Source: Candidatus Bathyarchaeum sp. (GTDB taxonomy: Archaea; Thermoproteota; Bathyarchaeia; Bathyarchaeales; Bathyarchaeaceae). From it: a stretch of 54,600 nucleotides of DNA. The translations under genes and the position numbers were made by a program. The DNA lies in contig JAOZIB010000015.1 of the NCBI GenBank assembly GCA_026014565.1, forward strand, positions 1-54,600, in the 5' to 3' direction. The notes beneath the pieces were generated by a model. That model saw only the letters and a program-made list of their open reading frames with translations. It made no database searches and had not been told where the DNA came from. This document shows, piece after piece, positions 34,593-42,232 of the stretch (position 1 is its first letter; every line of letters starts with the position of its first letter).

Positions 34593-34617
34593 CTGGAACT
34601 ATGTTTGTTTTTTCCAG
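34593..34617 (-). terminator. Intrinsic-type terminator candidate
   Basis: On the minus strand CTGGAA (34612-34617) and TTCCAG (34593-34598) form a stem, followed directly by seven T. It lies about 180 bases beyond the end of the 34798-35421 gene, so it may end that transcript. Confidence 0.35.
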
Positions 34618-34626
34618 ACGAATCTA

Positions 34627-34703
34627 CCCTTTACTGCCCTTTTGTGCCATTTTTTACCCTTTTGCGCCCGAATAAACCCGTGACCTAAACCCGTTTCATG
34701 CCC
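34627..34703 (-). repeat. Phased GGG array, G-quadruplex capable
   Basis: On the minus strand GGG triplets occur at forward starts 34627, 34637, 34657, 34667, 34677, 34690 and 34701. Five of them fall on one 10-bp phase. CCCTTTTGTGCC and CCCTTTTGCGCC (forward) are direct repeats 20 bases apart. Loops of 7-10 bases between most triplets would allow a three-tier quadruplex. The 34476-34797 gap otherwise holds no gene. Confidence 0.45.
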
Positions 34704-34797
34704 TATTTTGTAAACTATACCCAAAAATCAAATATCAAAAAAATAATTTTTTCTTTTTTCTGCACCGCACATCTTTTGGCTCGTTATTTAGATAGTA

Positions 34798-35406
34798 TTA
34801 AGCTGATTCCGTGTTGAGCTGTTTTACTCGCTTAACTAATTTGATTGAGGAAAATGCCGCAATTAATGCTAAACCCACCGCTACAACAACCAAAACCGTT
34901 AGGATTTGGATTAAAAAGTGCATGTCCTGTATTTGCGTGTTTAAATCGTCGGGCACGCTGGAACTGTAACTGGCTTCTAGGTCTGTGAGGGTTGAACGTA
35001 TTTCCTGCACTGTTGTTTGAATCTGTGTGATAGATTCTGTGGTTACTGTTTCGTTGCCTGAAACAAGATTAGAATGCAGTTCAGTTGTCAGGTAGTTTAA
35101 GTCTTCCAAGGCGGATATGATGGTTCCAAGTTCTGCTACGGTTACGGTTACGCCGCTGAAATAGTTCAGGGTGGATTCTATTTCGGTTATTGTTTCATTT
35201 AACGAGTCTATCGTTACATTTGTGGCAGTAACGTTTGCTTCCAAGGCATCCAGTTTAGTGTTAAGGGCGTCTAGTTCTGCCAAAACATCGTCAAGGGTTG
35301 CAGGTTGAGCCCAAACCATACCACAAGTTGAGGAGACAGTAACAGCAAAGACTGTTGATACAATAAGCAGTGTTGCAATAACTTTAGAAACCGTTTTGTT
35401 TTGCAC
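34798..35406 (-). CDS. Coiled-coil membrane-anchored secreted protein
   Basis: About 200 residues: a signal peptide ending near AQPA, a coiled-coil region of Leu/Asp/Thr heptads (VLAELDALNTKLDALE), then a C-terminal membrane helix and a short basic tail. Such proteins are envelope spacers or stalks. The start is either the GTG at 35406 (with GAGG nine to ten bases upstream) or a GTG at 35421. It has no recognisable family. It stands alone, 60 bases from the HD protein. Confidence 0.6.
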   Translation of the reverse strand: MQNKTVSKVIATLLIVSTVFAVTVSSTCGMVWAQPATLDDVLAELDALNTKLDALEANVTATNVTIDSLNETITEIESTLNYFSGVTVTVAELGTIISALEDLNYLTTELHSNLVSGNETVTTESITQIQTTVQEIRSTLTDLEASYSSSVPDDLNTQIQDMHFLIQILTVLVVVAVGLALIAAFSSIKLVKRVKQLNTESA

Positions 35407-35482
35407 TATTTGTTGCCTCACCCAGACAGGTTACTAATAGTGTAGCCTGTCAGCACAAAAAATTTGTGCACAAAAAAGCTGT

Positions 35483-35962
35483 TTATTCAGTTCTGCGTTT
35501 TTGCAAAAGCTGTTTAGCGAGCTCTTTGGCGTGAGAATGATAAATCAAATCAATGATTTGGTTCCAGTCAAACTTTGGATGTGACATATAATGAGGATAC
35601 TCTTCGGGAGAGAACATGACAAGTTTGTCTGAGTCGTATAAAATCTTGAAAGCCAAAGGAGGAGAACTTGGGTGGTCGTGATGACTGCGGACAAATTCAC
35701 AAACTTGGTCAACAAAATCTTGGGGGTAACCTAGGTTAGTTAATATTGTTGAGGCGATTTCTGGTCCGTTCTTGTATTGTTTTTCTATGGTGCTTCCGCC
35801 GATGTCATGCATGATTATGGAACAATAAACTAGTTCTTCGATGTCTTTGGGAATGTCAAAGTTCTTTTGTGCAATTTCAAAAACTCGTCTCGTATGGGGC
35901 ATACCAAAATCGTTTTTCTTAAGGTAAGGTTCTGCTAACTCGAAAACTTTTTCGTAGTTCAT
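35483..35962 (-). CDS. HD-domain phosphohydrolase
   Basis: A 159-residue HD-superfamily protein: His23 (MPHTRR), the HD pair in IIMHDIGG and a later SHHDHPSS supply the metal ligands. Short HD proteins of this type hydrolyse nucleotides or small phosphoesters. The N-terminal half is the typical helical bundle; no extra domain. The ATG start has no strong Shine-Dalgarno. Confidence 0.8.
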   Translation of the reverse strand: MNYEKVFELAEPYLKKNDFGMPHTRRVFEIAQKNFDIPKDIEELVYCSIIMHDIGGSTIEKQYKNGPEIASTILTNLGYPQDFVDQVCEFVRSHHDHPSSPPLAFKILYDSDKLVMFSPEEYPHYMSHPKFDWNQIIDLIYHSHAKELAKQLLQKRRTE

Positions 35963-36037
35963 TGTTGCTCAAAAATAGAGTGATTCAGACTGAATTTAAC
36001 ACATTCTCTTTTTACCGGTGATTGAAAGAGATGCATT

Positions 36038-36568
36038 TTATTCGTTGGTGTAAACTTTTACTCCATAGGACTTCAATGATTGAACTACGCTGGAACTACT
36101 CAAGGCTTTGAGTAAGGCATAACCCAATACAGACATAGCAATGATGGTGCTGAGGGTAACACTGACAATCATTCCAACGAGTGGGGAAAGTTGTAATCCA
36201 AAAATGTCGGCCTCAAATCCAAAAAAGAGCGAAAGATAACCGCCAACGATTACTCCGATGGGTAAGGCACCTGCAGTAGATGCAAGTAACTGGCGTTTTC
36301 TGAGCATGAACACTATTATTGCGGCAATGAGGTTTGCGAGGGTTCCAAAGATTACGTCTTGGGGACCTAGCCAAAAGTATGCGTTTCCGATTAAACAACC
36401 CATAGTTACTCCAGTGATTGCAGGCCAACCAAACAAGGCGGCTAAAGGAATTAAACAGTCTGCAACTCGTAATTGTATGGGTCCAAAAGAAATCGGAGCC
36501 AAAACTATGAGCAAAACGGCATACAAACTGGTGAAGACAATTGTTAAAGTAATTTCTGTGGTTTTCAT
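36038..36568 (-). CDS. queT: QueT-family transporter (queuosine precursor ECF-type S component)
   Basis: A 176-residue protein with about five membrane segments and the QueT features FTSLYAVLLIVLAPISFGPIQLRVADCLIPLAALFG and an LGPQD turn. QueT proteins import preQ0/preQ1-type 7-deazaguanines. It is the last gene of a queT-queC-queT unit (18 bases after queC). It is a paralogue of the 37234-37716 protein, so one member may take a different 7-deazaguanine or the two may form a complex. Confidence 0.82.
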   Translation of the reverse strand: MKTTEITLTIVFTSLYAVLLIVLAPISFGPIQLRVADCLIPLAALFGWPAITGVTMGCLIGNAYFWLGPQDVIFGTLANLIAAIIVFMLRKRQLLASTAGALPIGVIVGGYLSLFFGFEADIFGLQLSPLVGMIVSVTLSTIIAMSVLGYALLKALSSSSVVQSLKSYGVKVYTNE

Positions 36569-36586
36569 TTGGTTTTCCCTGCCAAT

Positions 36587-37237
36587 CTATTGTTCATATT
36601 CTGTTGGGTCGGGAATCTGGGCTTCTTCAAAGGCCCGTTTACGGTTCATGCACGACTCGCAGGTTCCACAGTGTTTTTCCCTGCCAAAATAGCACGACCA
36701 CGTTAGCTCAAAAGGCACTCCAAGTTCTGAGCCTTTCTTGATTATTTCCGATTTTGGACCGCCACCAAAGGGAGCATCTACAGTTATGTCTTCGTCGGTT
36801 CCCATTCTTGCTGTTTCTTCAAAAGATTTGTAAAACTGAGGTCTGCAATCAGGATAAAAGGGTTCATCTGACCCGTGGGCGCCATAGAAAATTTTTGTTG
36901 CACCAATTGCAGATGCATAAGCAACTGCAACGGACAAAAATATGGCATTTCTGAAGGGAACAATTATGGGTTGGCTGAAGTCTCCGGTCATGATTATGTT
37001 TTCGTCACAAACCGAAGTTACTCCCATGTAAATTTTTCGCAACGAAGATAAGTCAATTACTTTCAAAGGAATTCCCAGTTTTTCTGCAACAAGTTTGGCG
37101 TGTTCTACTTCTTTTGAAGCAATTTGTCCATACTTGCAAGTTATTGCAGAAACATCATATCCTTGGTTTTTTGCCCAATAAACTGTGGTTACAGAATCGG
37201 GTCCGCCACTTAACACTACTACACATTTTTCGTTCAT
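36587..37237 (-). CDS. queC: 7-cyano-7-deazaguanine (preQ0) synthase
   Basis: Converts 7-carboxy-7-deazaguanine to preQ0, the precursor of archaeosine at tRNA G15. About 216 residues: PP-loop SGGPDSVTT near the start, FRNAIFLSVA, and the zinc site of CYFGREKHCGTCESCMNRKRAF. The usual loop reads SGG-[LM]-DS; Pro replaces that residue here. The ATG at 37237 overlaps the upstream TGA (ATGA), giving coupled translation; an ATG 12 bases upstream is the alternative. It lies between two QueT genes. Confidence 0.93.
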   Translation of the reverse strand: MNEKCVVVLSGGPDSVTTVYWAKNQGYDVSAITCKYGQIASKEVEHAKLVAEKLGIPLKVIDLSSLRKIYMGVTSVCDENIIMTGDFSQPIIVPFRNAIFLSVAVAYASAIGATKIFYGAHGSDEPFYPDCRPQFYKSFEETARMGTDEDITVDAPFGGGPKSEIIKKGSELGVPFELTWSCYFGREKHCGTCESCMNRKRAFEEAQIPDPTEYEQ

Positions 37238-37716
37238 GAATTCCACCATTTAAATCGTTTATCAATTAACATGAACACTACAGCTCCGATTATGCAGGCT
37301 GCCAAATCGGTAACTAGTAACATGGGCAATGCGACTAAAAAGGGTGAAATTGCAAGCTGTTCAAACATGAAACTAAGGCTAAATGCTATGATAACTGCGG
37401 TTACTGTTCCTGAAACAAAATAGTTTTGTTTAAATCGTTTAGCGACTAAAAAACCTGCAAGACCGGCTATTACGCTCATTAATGGCATAAACAGCAGGTC
37501 CCAAGGACCTGCAAAGGGGCTAAAGAAGTTGCCAACCAATACGCCAAGCCCATAACCAAGGGATAGAATCCATTTTTTTGCTATTGCTGGTCGTAGTGCG
37601 CCTGCTATTCGGAATTGAGCTACTCCAAAAGCAATTGGTGTAAAAGCTACAACTAACGCCGCGTATAAGGCGGCGAATATTATGGTTAATGCTAAATCTT
37701 TCGCGTTCACATTCAA
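37234..37716 (-). CDS. queT: QueT-family transporter (first gene of the que operon)
   Basis: About 160 residues with five membrane segments; the start of the fold (LALTIIFAALYAALVVAFTPIAFGVAQFRIAGALRP) aligns with the 36038-36568 paralogue. The start is taken as the TTG at 37716 because it aligns with the paralogue's N-terminus and has GGGAGG nine bases upstream. Reading from a TTG at 37782 would add 22 residues but would pass through the structured leader. Coupled to queC by ATGA. Confidence 0.8.
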   Translation of the reverse strand: MNVNAKDLALTIIFAALYAALVVAFTPIAFGVAQFRIAGALRPAIAKKWILSLGYGLGVLVGNFFSPFAGPWDLLFMPLMSVIAGLAGFLVAKRFKQNYFVSGTVTAVIIAFSLSFMFEQLAISPFLVALPMLLVTDLAACIIGAVVFMLIDKRFKWWNS

Positions 37717-37723
37717 TGATATT

Positions 37724-37812
37724 TTCCTCCCTACTCCGGGATTTTTAATGCGGAACGGGTGGGAGGAACCACCTACCCGCAAGAGAATTGGTCTGCAAGA
37801 ATAGTTTAAAAA
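37724..37812 (-). promoter_or_regulatory. Leader of the queT-queC-queT operon with anti-Shine-Dalgarno hairpin (riboswitch candidate)
   Basis: The Shine-Dalgarno GGGAGGAA (minus strand, 37731 to 37724) is perfectly complementary over eight bases to TTCCTCCC (37768 to 37761) about 30 bases upstream in the same leader. That same stretch lies in the loop and arm of a hairpin made by GCGG/CCGC (37750-37753 with 37777-37780) and GGTGG/CCACC (37758-37762 with 37769-37773). An alternative helix CGGGT/ACCCG (37756-37760 with 37775-37779) excludes the second stem. A TATA-like GTTTTTAAACT (about 37802-37812) predicts a start near 37780, so the hairpin sits at the 5' end. This would let a ligand switch the ribosome site. 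No match to preQ1-I, II or III consensus was recognised. Confidence 0.5.
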
Positions 37813-37904
37813 CCTTTAGCTAAAGCAGAAACTATGAAAACTAGTACATTTGTTTACAAAATATGATAAATATCTAAAAAACTACTTTATTTGGAGGAAC
37901 TGAA

Positions 37905-38522
37905 TTGAAGTGCCCTAAACTAGTTTCCTTGTTCCTGATTTGCATCATAGTTTTCTCATTAATCGTTTTAGTTTACTCAAAAAATAACACAGAACAAGAC
38001 TGGTCCATGTTTAGTTACCAATCCATCTTGCAAGAAATCCCACGAAATGGTTTAGCAGTTTTAAATCAAACAACACGTGTGCAAATCTACAATTTTATAA
38101 CCGACAACCCTGGAGTAAACTTCCGTGGAATCTGCAGTGCCCTTGCCTTACCCATAGGAGTAGTACAGTATCATCTCACAGTTTTAGACAAAGGGAACTT
38201 GATTTCTGATTGTAGGGATGGTCGAAACAAACGGTTCTTCAAATCCAGAAAGTTTTCCGATACAGAAATGAAAATTATTTCTGCCCTGAGGCATGAAACC
38301 GTAGAAAAAATATTGACCATACTCCATGACGAAGAGTCGGAAGCCCATGGAAAATTGGCTCAACGTTTGAATATTTCCTCTCAAGCTCTAACATGGCACA
38401 TGAAACAGTTACAACAAGATGGGCTTGTTACGGGTTTAGCAGAGGGACTGACAATTAAATATTCTCTAGCAGAGGAACAAGTTGACACAATCAAAGAATG
38501 CATTGAATTAGTCTCAAATTAA
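37905..38522 (+). CDS. Membrane-anchored winged-helix regulator
   Basis: A 205-residue protein starting at TTG with GGAGG seven bases upstream. Residues ~5-25 are a membrane helix, followed by a short loop and two winged-helix domains: IYNFITDNPGVNFRGICSALALPIGVVQYHLTVL and KILTILHDEESEAHGKLAQRLNISSQALTWHMKQL. It would hold two DNA-binding domains at the inner face of the membrane. It is divergent from the que operon, and their promoters are adjacent. Confidence 0.75.
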   Translation: MKCPKLVSLFLICIIVFSLIVLVYSKNNTEQDWSMFSYQSILQEIPRNGLAVLNQTTRVQIYNFITDNPGVNFRGICSALALPIGVVQYHLTVLDKGNLISDCRDGRNKRFFKSRKFSDTEMKIISALRHETVEKILTILHDEESEAHGKLAQRLNISSQALTWHMKQLQQDGLVTGLAEGLTIKYSLAEEQVDTIKECIELVSN

Positions 38523-38583
38523 AAAAAGAAAAAAGGAAGGGTGTTTGTCACCCTAGTAGGCATTTTGTTTAGTAAAGTCTTGA

Positions 38584-39225
38584 TTATGTTTCTGGTGGAG
38601 CTGGAGGGGGCGCTACTGTTACGGGTTCGGGTTTGATTGAAAAGAACGCCACAGTGAGCAAGATTAATGCAACCCACAAAATCAAAAGTCCAACTACAAA
38701 TATTGTTAGAACTGCACCAATTAATATGAGCATTCCAGTTGTGCCGAAGAGTCCAACGCCAGTTTTTTCAGAGAGTGTGTTGAGGGATTTTCTGTAAAAG
38801 ATTGCAGAGACTACAAGTAACGCGAAAAGGACAACCAATGCAACAACAATTATTGTGACAAATTCCATGAGTATGTCAAGGGTCAGTGATGCTTCCCAGT
38901 CGACTGCTGAGATGGCTGACGGGTCTGTGCTTAGTGTAGAAATGTCAAGATCCAGTGCAGATAATAGTCCAACACCGCCTACAACAATTGCAGCAACTGA
39001 TGCAACTCCGCCAACGATGGTAAAGATTACACCATACAGGGTGTTGTTAAATATGCTTGAGTCGTTGTAGTTGTCTGCCAATCCTTTAACTGAAATGAGT
39101 ACAAGAATTAATCCAACAAGTCCCAATATTCCGCCAAAGCTGCCTCCAACGTAGCCAGTAAGGGGAGAAATTACCATGAGTAATGAGCCAACGCCGCCTA
39201 ATGTTTTACTTGATTCAAGTGTCAA
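38584..39225 (-). CDS. DUF996 membrane protein
   Basis: A 213-residue protein with four to five membrane segments, an N-terminal ESSKTLGGVGSLL motif, a short periplasmic-type loop and a proline-rich C-terminus (PPPAPPET), matching archaeal/bacterial DUF996. Its role is unknown. The start is a TTG with AAGGTG nine bases upstream. Confidence 0.8.
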   Translation of the reverse strand: MTLESSKTLGGVGSLLMVISPLTGYVGGSFGGILGLVGLILVLISVKGLADNYNDSSIFNNTLYGVIFTIVGGVASVAAIVVGGVGLLSALDLDISTLSTDPSAISAVDWEASLTLDILMEFVTIIVVALVVLFALLVVSAIFYRKSLNTLSEKTGVGLFGTTGMLILIGAVLTIFVVGLLILWVALILLTVAFFSIKPEPVTVAPPPAPPET

Positions 39226-39421
39226 CTAATATTCACCTTCGAATTCAGTTTCTTCCGTTTTAAATAAAAGCTTTGCCAAGCAGCAAATCTATTTTAACAA
39301 AAAATGAATGTAACATACAATTATAAAAAAATATTATCGTTGTTTGCACCCTTTGATGTTATCACTTATCCAATTTGTGAGTTTGGCGCTAGTGATTTAG
39401 TACAACTATAAATAATGGAGA

Positions 39422-39766
39422 TTATCTAGAGGATGATTCACCAATTAGGTCATTCATTACTTCTCTTATTGGCATTTCAAAAAGTTCACGCAGATGGTTT
39501 AACATTTCTGTTCCTTTTGCAGTTGCCGAGTATCGTTTGATGCGCCGTCTGCCCTTTTCAATCCATTTACCTGCCACCATTTCTTTTTCTTCCAGTTCGT
39601 AAAGCAGAGGATAGATTACTCCAGAATGGAATCGTTGTCCCGTTAACCGTTTCATCTCTTTTACAATTGCGTACCCGGACATGGGTTTCTGGGTTACTAA
39701 CCAAAGAATGATTGATCTGCTAAAGCCTCTGATGGTGGATTTGACCAGGTCTTTTTCAGTGTCCAT
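39422..39766 (-). CDS. PadR-family regulator
   Basis: A PadR-type winged helix: SRSIILWLVTQKPMSGYAIVKEMKRLTG, then IYPLLYELEEKEMVAGKW and the basic wing RRIKRYSATAKG. About 114 residues from the ATG at 39766. It is divergent from the paralogous PadR gene at 39889, with 122 bases between them. PadR proteins usually repress nearby stress or efflux genes. Confidence 0.88.
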   Translation of the reverse strand: MDTEKDLVKSTIRGFSRSIILWLVTQKPMSGYAIVKEMKRLTGQRFHSGVIYPLLYELEEKEMVAGKWIEKGRRRIKRYSATAKGTEMLNHLRELFEMPIREVMNDLIGESSSR

Positions 39767-39888
39767 GAATAACACTTCAGTATTAATCAATTAATAATGA
39801 AATTCTCGCTTATTAGGTCCTTTGGAAATTCCTGAATTACAGAAAGTTGATATGTCAGAATTTAAAACATTTTAAATTGAGTGTAACC

Positions 39889-40230
39889 ATGGTTAATCTC
39901 ACGGACTCCTTTATCCATGGCATTGAAAAGCCGCTTGTACTTTGGATGTTATCCCGGCACCCCAGACATGGCTATGAAATTATTAATGAATTTAAAAGAT
40001 TGACAGGGAAAAAATTGAAACCCAGTATGATATATCCGTTTCTTCATGGTTTGGAAGAAGAGGGGTTTGCAGTAAGTGAGTGGGCACGAAAAAGTGGACG
40101 TAGCTTGAGGCGTTATCGTTTAACTGAGAAGGGAGAACAAATGTTTACTAAATTGCGAGGTTTCTTCACTAAACCGATAAAAGAAATTATTTCCGATTTA
40201 TTAGACGAAGACGATAGTTTACACCCTTGA
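39889..40230 (+). CDS. PadR-family regulator (paralogue)
   Basis: About 113 residues, closely similar to the 39422-39766 product: LVLWMLSRHPRHGYEIINEFKRLTG, MIYPFLHGLEEEGF, RRYRLTEKGEQ. The start is the ATG at 39889; a TTG 42 bases upstream keeps the frame open but adds an unlikely tail. The AT-rich TTTAAAACATTTTAAATT (39861-39878) could hold the promoter. Confidence 0.88.
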   Translation: MVNLTDSFIHGIEKPLVLWMLSRHPRHGYEIINEFKRLTGKKLKPSMIYPFLHGLEEEGFAVSEWARKSGRSLRRYRLTEKGEQMFTKLRGFFTKPIKEIISDLLDEDDSLHP

Positions 40231-40235
40231 AAGTG

Positions 40236-40526
40236 TCATGAGTTACGTGATTTCGGTTCATTTTTTGGCAAAAAGGCAGTTTCCAAGTAGGACTCAACAG
40301 TTTCTGTTTTAGGATTAATTTTAATAATGAAAGACTTTTCTTTCTCAAAAAAATGTGCCTTTTTGAATCTCACTTCGCCCAGTATGACCCAAACAGTTCC
40401 TTCATGATAAATTGTTCTAAGAAGAATGTCAACATGTTCATTGTGTTTTTGTTTGATGTACTCAATTGCTGTTGCTTCTGCTTTTCCTCGTTCTTCTCTT
40501 CTTGAAAAATTCGGTTTTTCTATCAT
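40236..40526 (-). CDS. Hypothetical protein
   Basis: A 96-residue soluble alpha/beta protein (AEATAIEYIKQKHNEHVDILL, WVILGEVRF). A clear TATA box (GATATATATAC, 40543-40553) lies upstream, and it starts with ATG. It is convergent with the second PadR gene, six bases apart, and divergent from the B12-radical SAM operon. No family recognised. Confidence 0.55.
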   Translation of the reverse strand: MIEKPNFSRREERGKAEATAIEYIKQKHNEHVDILLRTIYHEGTVWVILGEVRFKKAHFFEKEKSFIIKINPKTETVESYLETAFLPKNEPKSRNS

Positions 40527-40633
40527 ACTAATATCAAAGATATGTATATATATCAGATTTTAAATGTTTTGTAAAATATAAGATAAATCCAGATCTGTCC
40601 GAGTGGGGATTTTGGCAGCTATAGACTAAAAGG

Positions 40634-42232
40634 ATGAACAACATGTCCGACCAGCAAGGAGTAAAAATTGTCTTAACAGCTTCAGCAACTGAAATGAGTG
40701 AATTTGGTAACGTTCAATTCTTTGCATTCGCAGGAGGTTTTCCAAAAGGTCCAATACCATCATGGCTTCTGGCAAAACGGTTATATCCAGAGGCAGACCG
40801 AAACTTCAACGGAACTGTAAAATATGCCCCTTATGGACTTCGAAAAGTGGAATCAGCCCTGCTGAAGAACGGTTTTAACGAGGCAGATATTGCAGTTGTT
40901 CACCCTCGTAATCTTGATGCATTTGTTGGCTTTAACACAAAAGCTGTGGGCATATCCACTATGGACCCACTAGGAATGGGTTATGTCAGTAAAACGTATT
41001 CGTCTTTGCTTGGTGGCGGCAAACCAATGAATTCTATAGAATTCAGAAATTTAATGAAAACTGAAAGCTTCCAAAGATACAAACCAAAAATCATAGTAGG
41101 TGGTGCTGGAGCATGGCAACTGACAAACAAAAACGTGATGGAATCTTATGGAATTAACTGTGTTGTAATCGGCGAAAGCGAAACAATAGTTTCTGAATTG
41201 TTTACAAAAGCAGTTAACAAAAAAGAGTTGCCAAAAGTAGCTCGCGTTAACACAAGCCCAACATGCATTGAAGTTCCCACAATAAAACATGCCTCAATTC
41301 ATGGTTGTGTAGAAATTTCAAGAGGTTGTGGCAGAAACTGTCAGTTTTGTACACCAACTATGCAACAGAAACGAAACTTTCCAATTGATGACATAATGAA
41401 AGAAGTAGAAATCAATATTGCAGAAGGCGTTGAAATGATTACTCTTGCCACTGAAGACCTTTTTCTTTACGGTGCAAAAAACAACGGCTTTATACCTAAC
41501 AAAAAAGCTGTTTTGGAGCTTCTTAAAAAAGTCACATCGTATCCAGGAGTTAACGCCGTTCAGGTGGCTCACATGTCGTTAGCGCCAGTTGTTTATAACC
41601 CCAGTATGATTAAAGAAGCGTCAGAAATGCTGATTGAACATAATTGGTATTACTATCGAGGCAACCCAATTGTTACCGCTGAAACTGGAATAGAGACGGG
41701 AAGCACTAGGCTTATCCGAAAATATATGGCAGGAAAACCTCTTCCATTCAAGCCTGAAGATTGGAAAGAACTTGTTCCTCAAGCCTTTGGAATATTAAAT
41801 GACAATGATTGGTATCCCCTTGCCACATTGATTATTGGGTTACCTGAAGAAACTGAAGATGACGTAAACGAAACTCTTGAGTTGATTGATGCCCTACAAG
41901 ATTACAAATGCTTTTTTGTCCCATTACTTTTTGTTCCATTGGAAAAATGTCATTTAGATGACAAAAAGGGTGCAGAGTTAGACAGCGTTTCAGAGTTACG
42001 CTGGAGCCTTCTTACTAAATGTTGGGAATACAATGTGCGTGTTTGGCGGCCATTCATTCCAGAACAACTGAGCCGTAATCCCTTGGTTTATAGTGCAATC
42101 ACAAAATTTGTTGTTCCTTCAATTGGTCTTTTTGCTGGTCTTTACTATGGGGCAAAACATGGAAAAATTGTGAAAAAATCGATTGGAAACGTGACAAGAT
42201 ACATCGAAACGGAGCGCCAGAATGTCATATAA
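40634..42232 (+). CDS. B12-binding-type radical SAM enzyme
   Basis: A 532-residue enzyme with an N-terminal cobalamin-binding-like Rossmann region (GISTMDPLGM, PKIIVGGAGA) and a radical SAM barrel. The cluster motif is C232-x3-C236-x2-C239 (RGCGRNCQFC). TAETGIETGS and IIGLPEETEDDV are typical of B12-radical SAM proteins such as BchE and HpnJ relatives. Near the C-terminus a hydrophobic segment (FVVPSIGLFAGLYYGAK) may touch the membrane. The first ATG (40634) has no Shine-Dalgarno; the ATG at 40643 has AGGATGA about six bases upstream and may be the real start. Its end overlaps the next gene by 11 bases. Product unknown; a C-methylation or ring chemistry on a lipid-like substrate is the likeliest class. 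Confidence 0.82.
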   Translation: MNNMSDQQGVKIVLTASATEMSEFGNVQFFAFAGGFPKGPIPSWLLAKRLYPEADRNFNGTVKYAPYGLRKVESALLKNGFNEADIAVVHPRNLDAFVGFNTKAVGISTMDPLGMGYVSKTYSSLLGGGKPMNSIEFRNLMKTESFQRYKPKIIVGGAGAWQLTNKNVMESYGINCVVIGESETIVSELFTKAVNKKELPKVARVNTSPTCIEVPTIKHASIHGCVEISRGCGRNCQFCTPTMQQKRNFPIDDIMKEVEINIAEGVEMITLATEDLFLYGAKNNGFIPNKKAVLELLKKVTSYPGVNAVQVAHMSLAPVVYNPSMIKEASEMLIEHNWYYYRGNPIVTAETGIETGSTRLIRKYMAGKPLPFKPEDWKELVPQAFGILNDNDWYPLATLIIGLPEETEDDVNETLELIDALQDYKCFFVPLLFVPLEKCHLDDKKGAELDSVSELRWSLLTKCWEYNVRVWRPFIPEQLSRNPLVYSAITKFVVPSIGLFAGLYYGAKHGKIVKKSIGNVTRYIETERQNVI

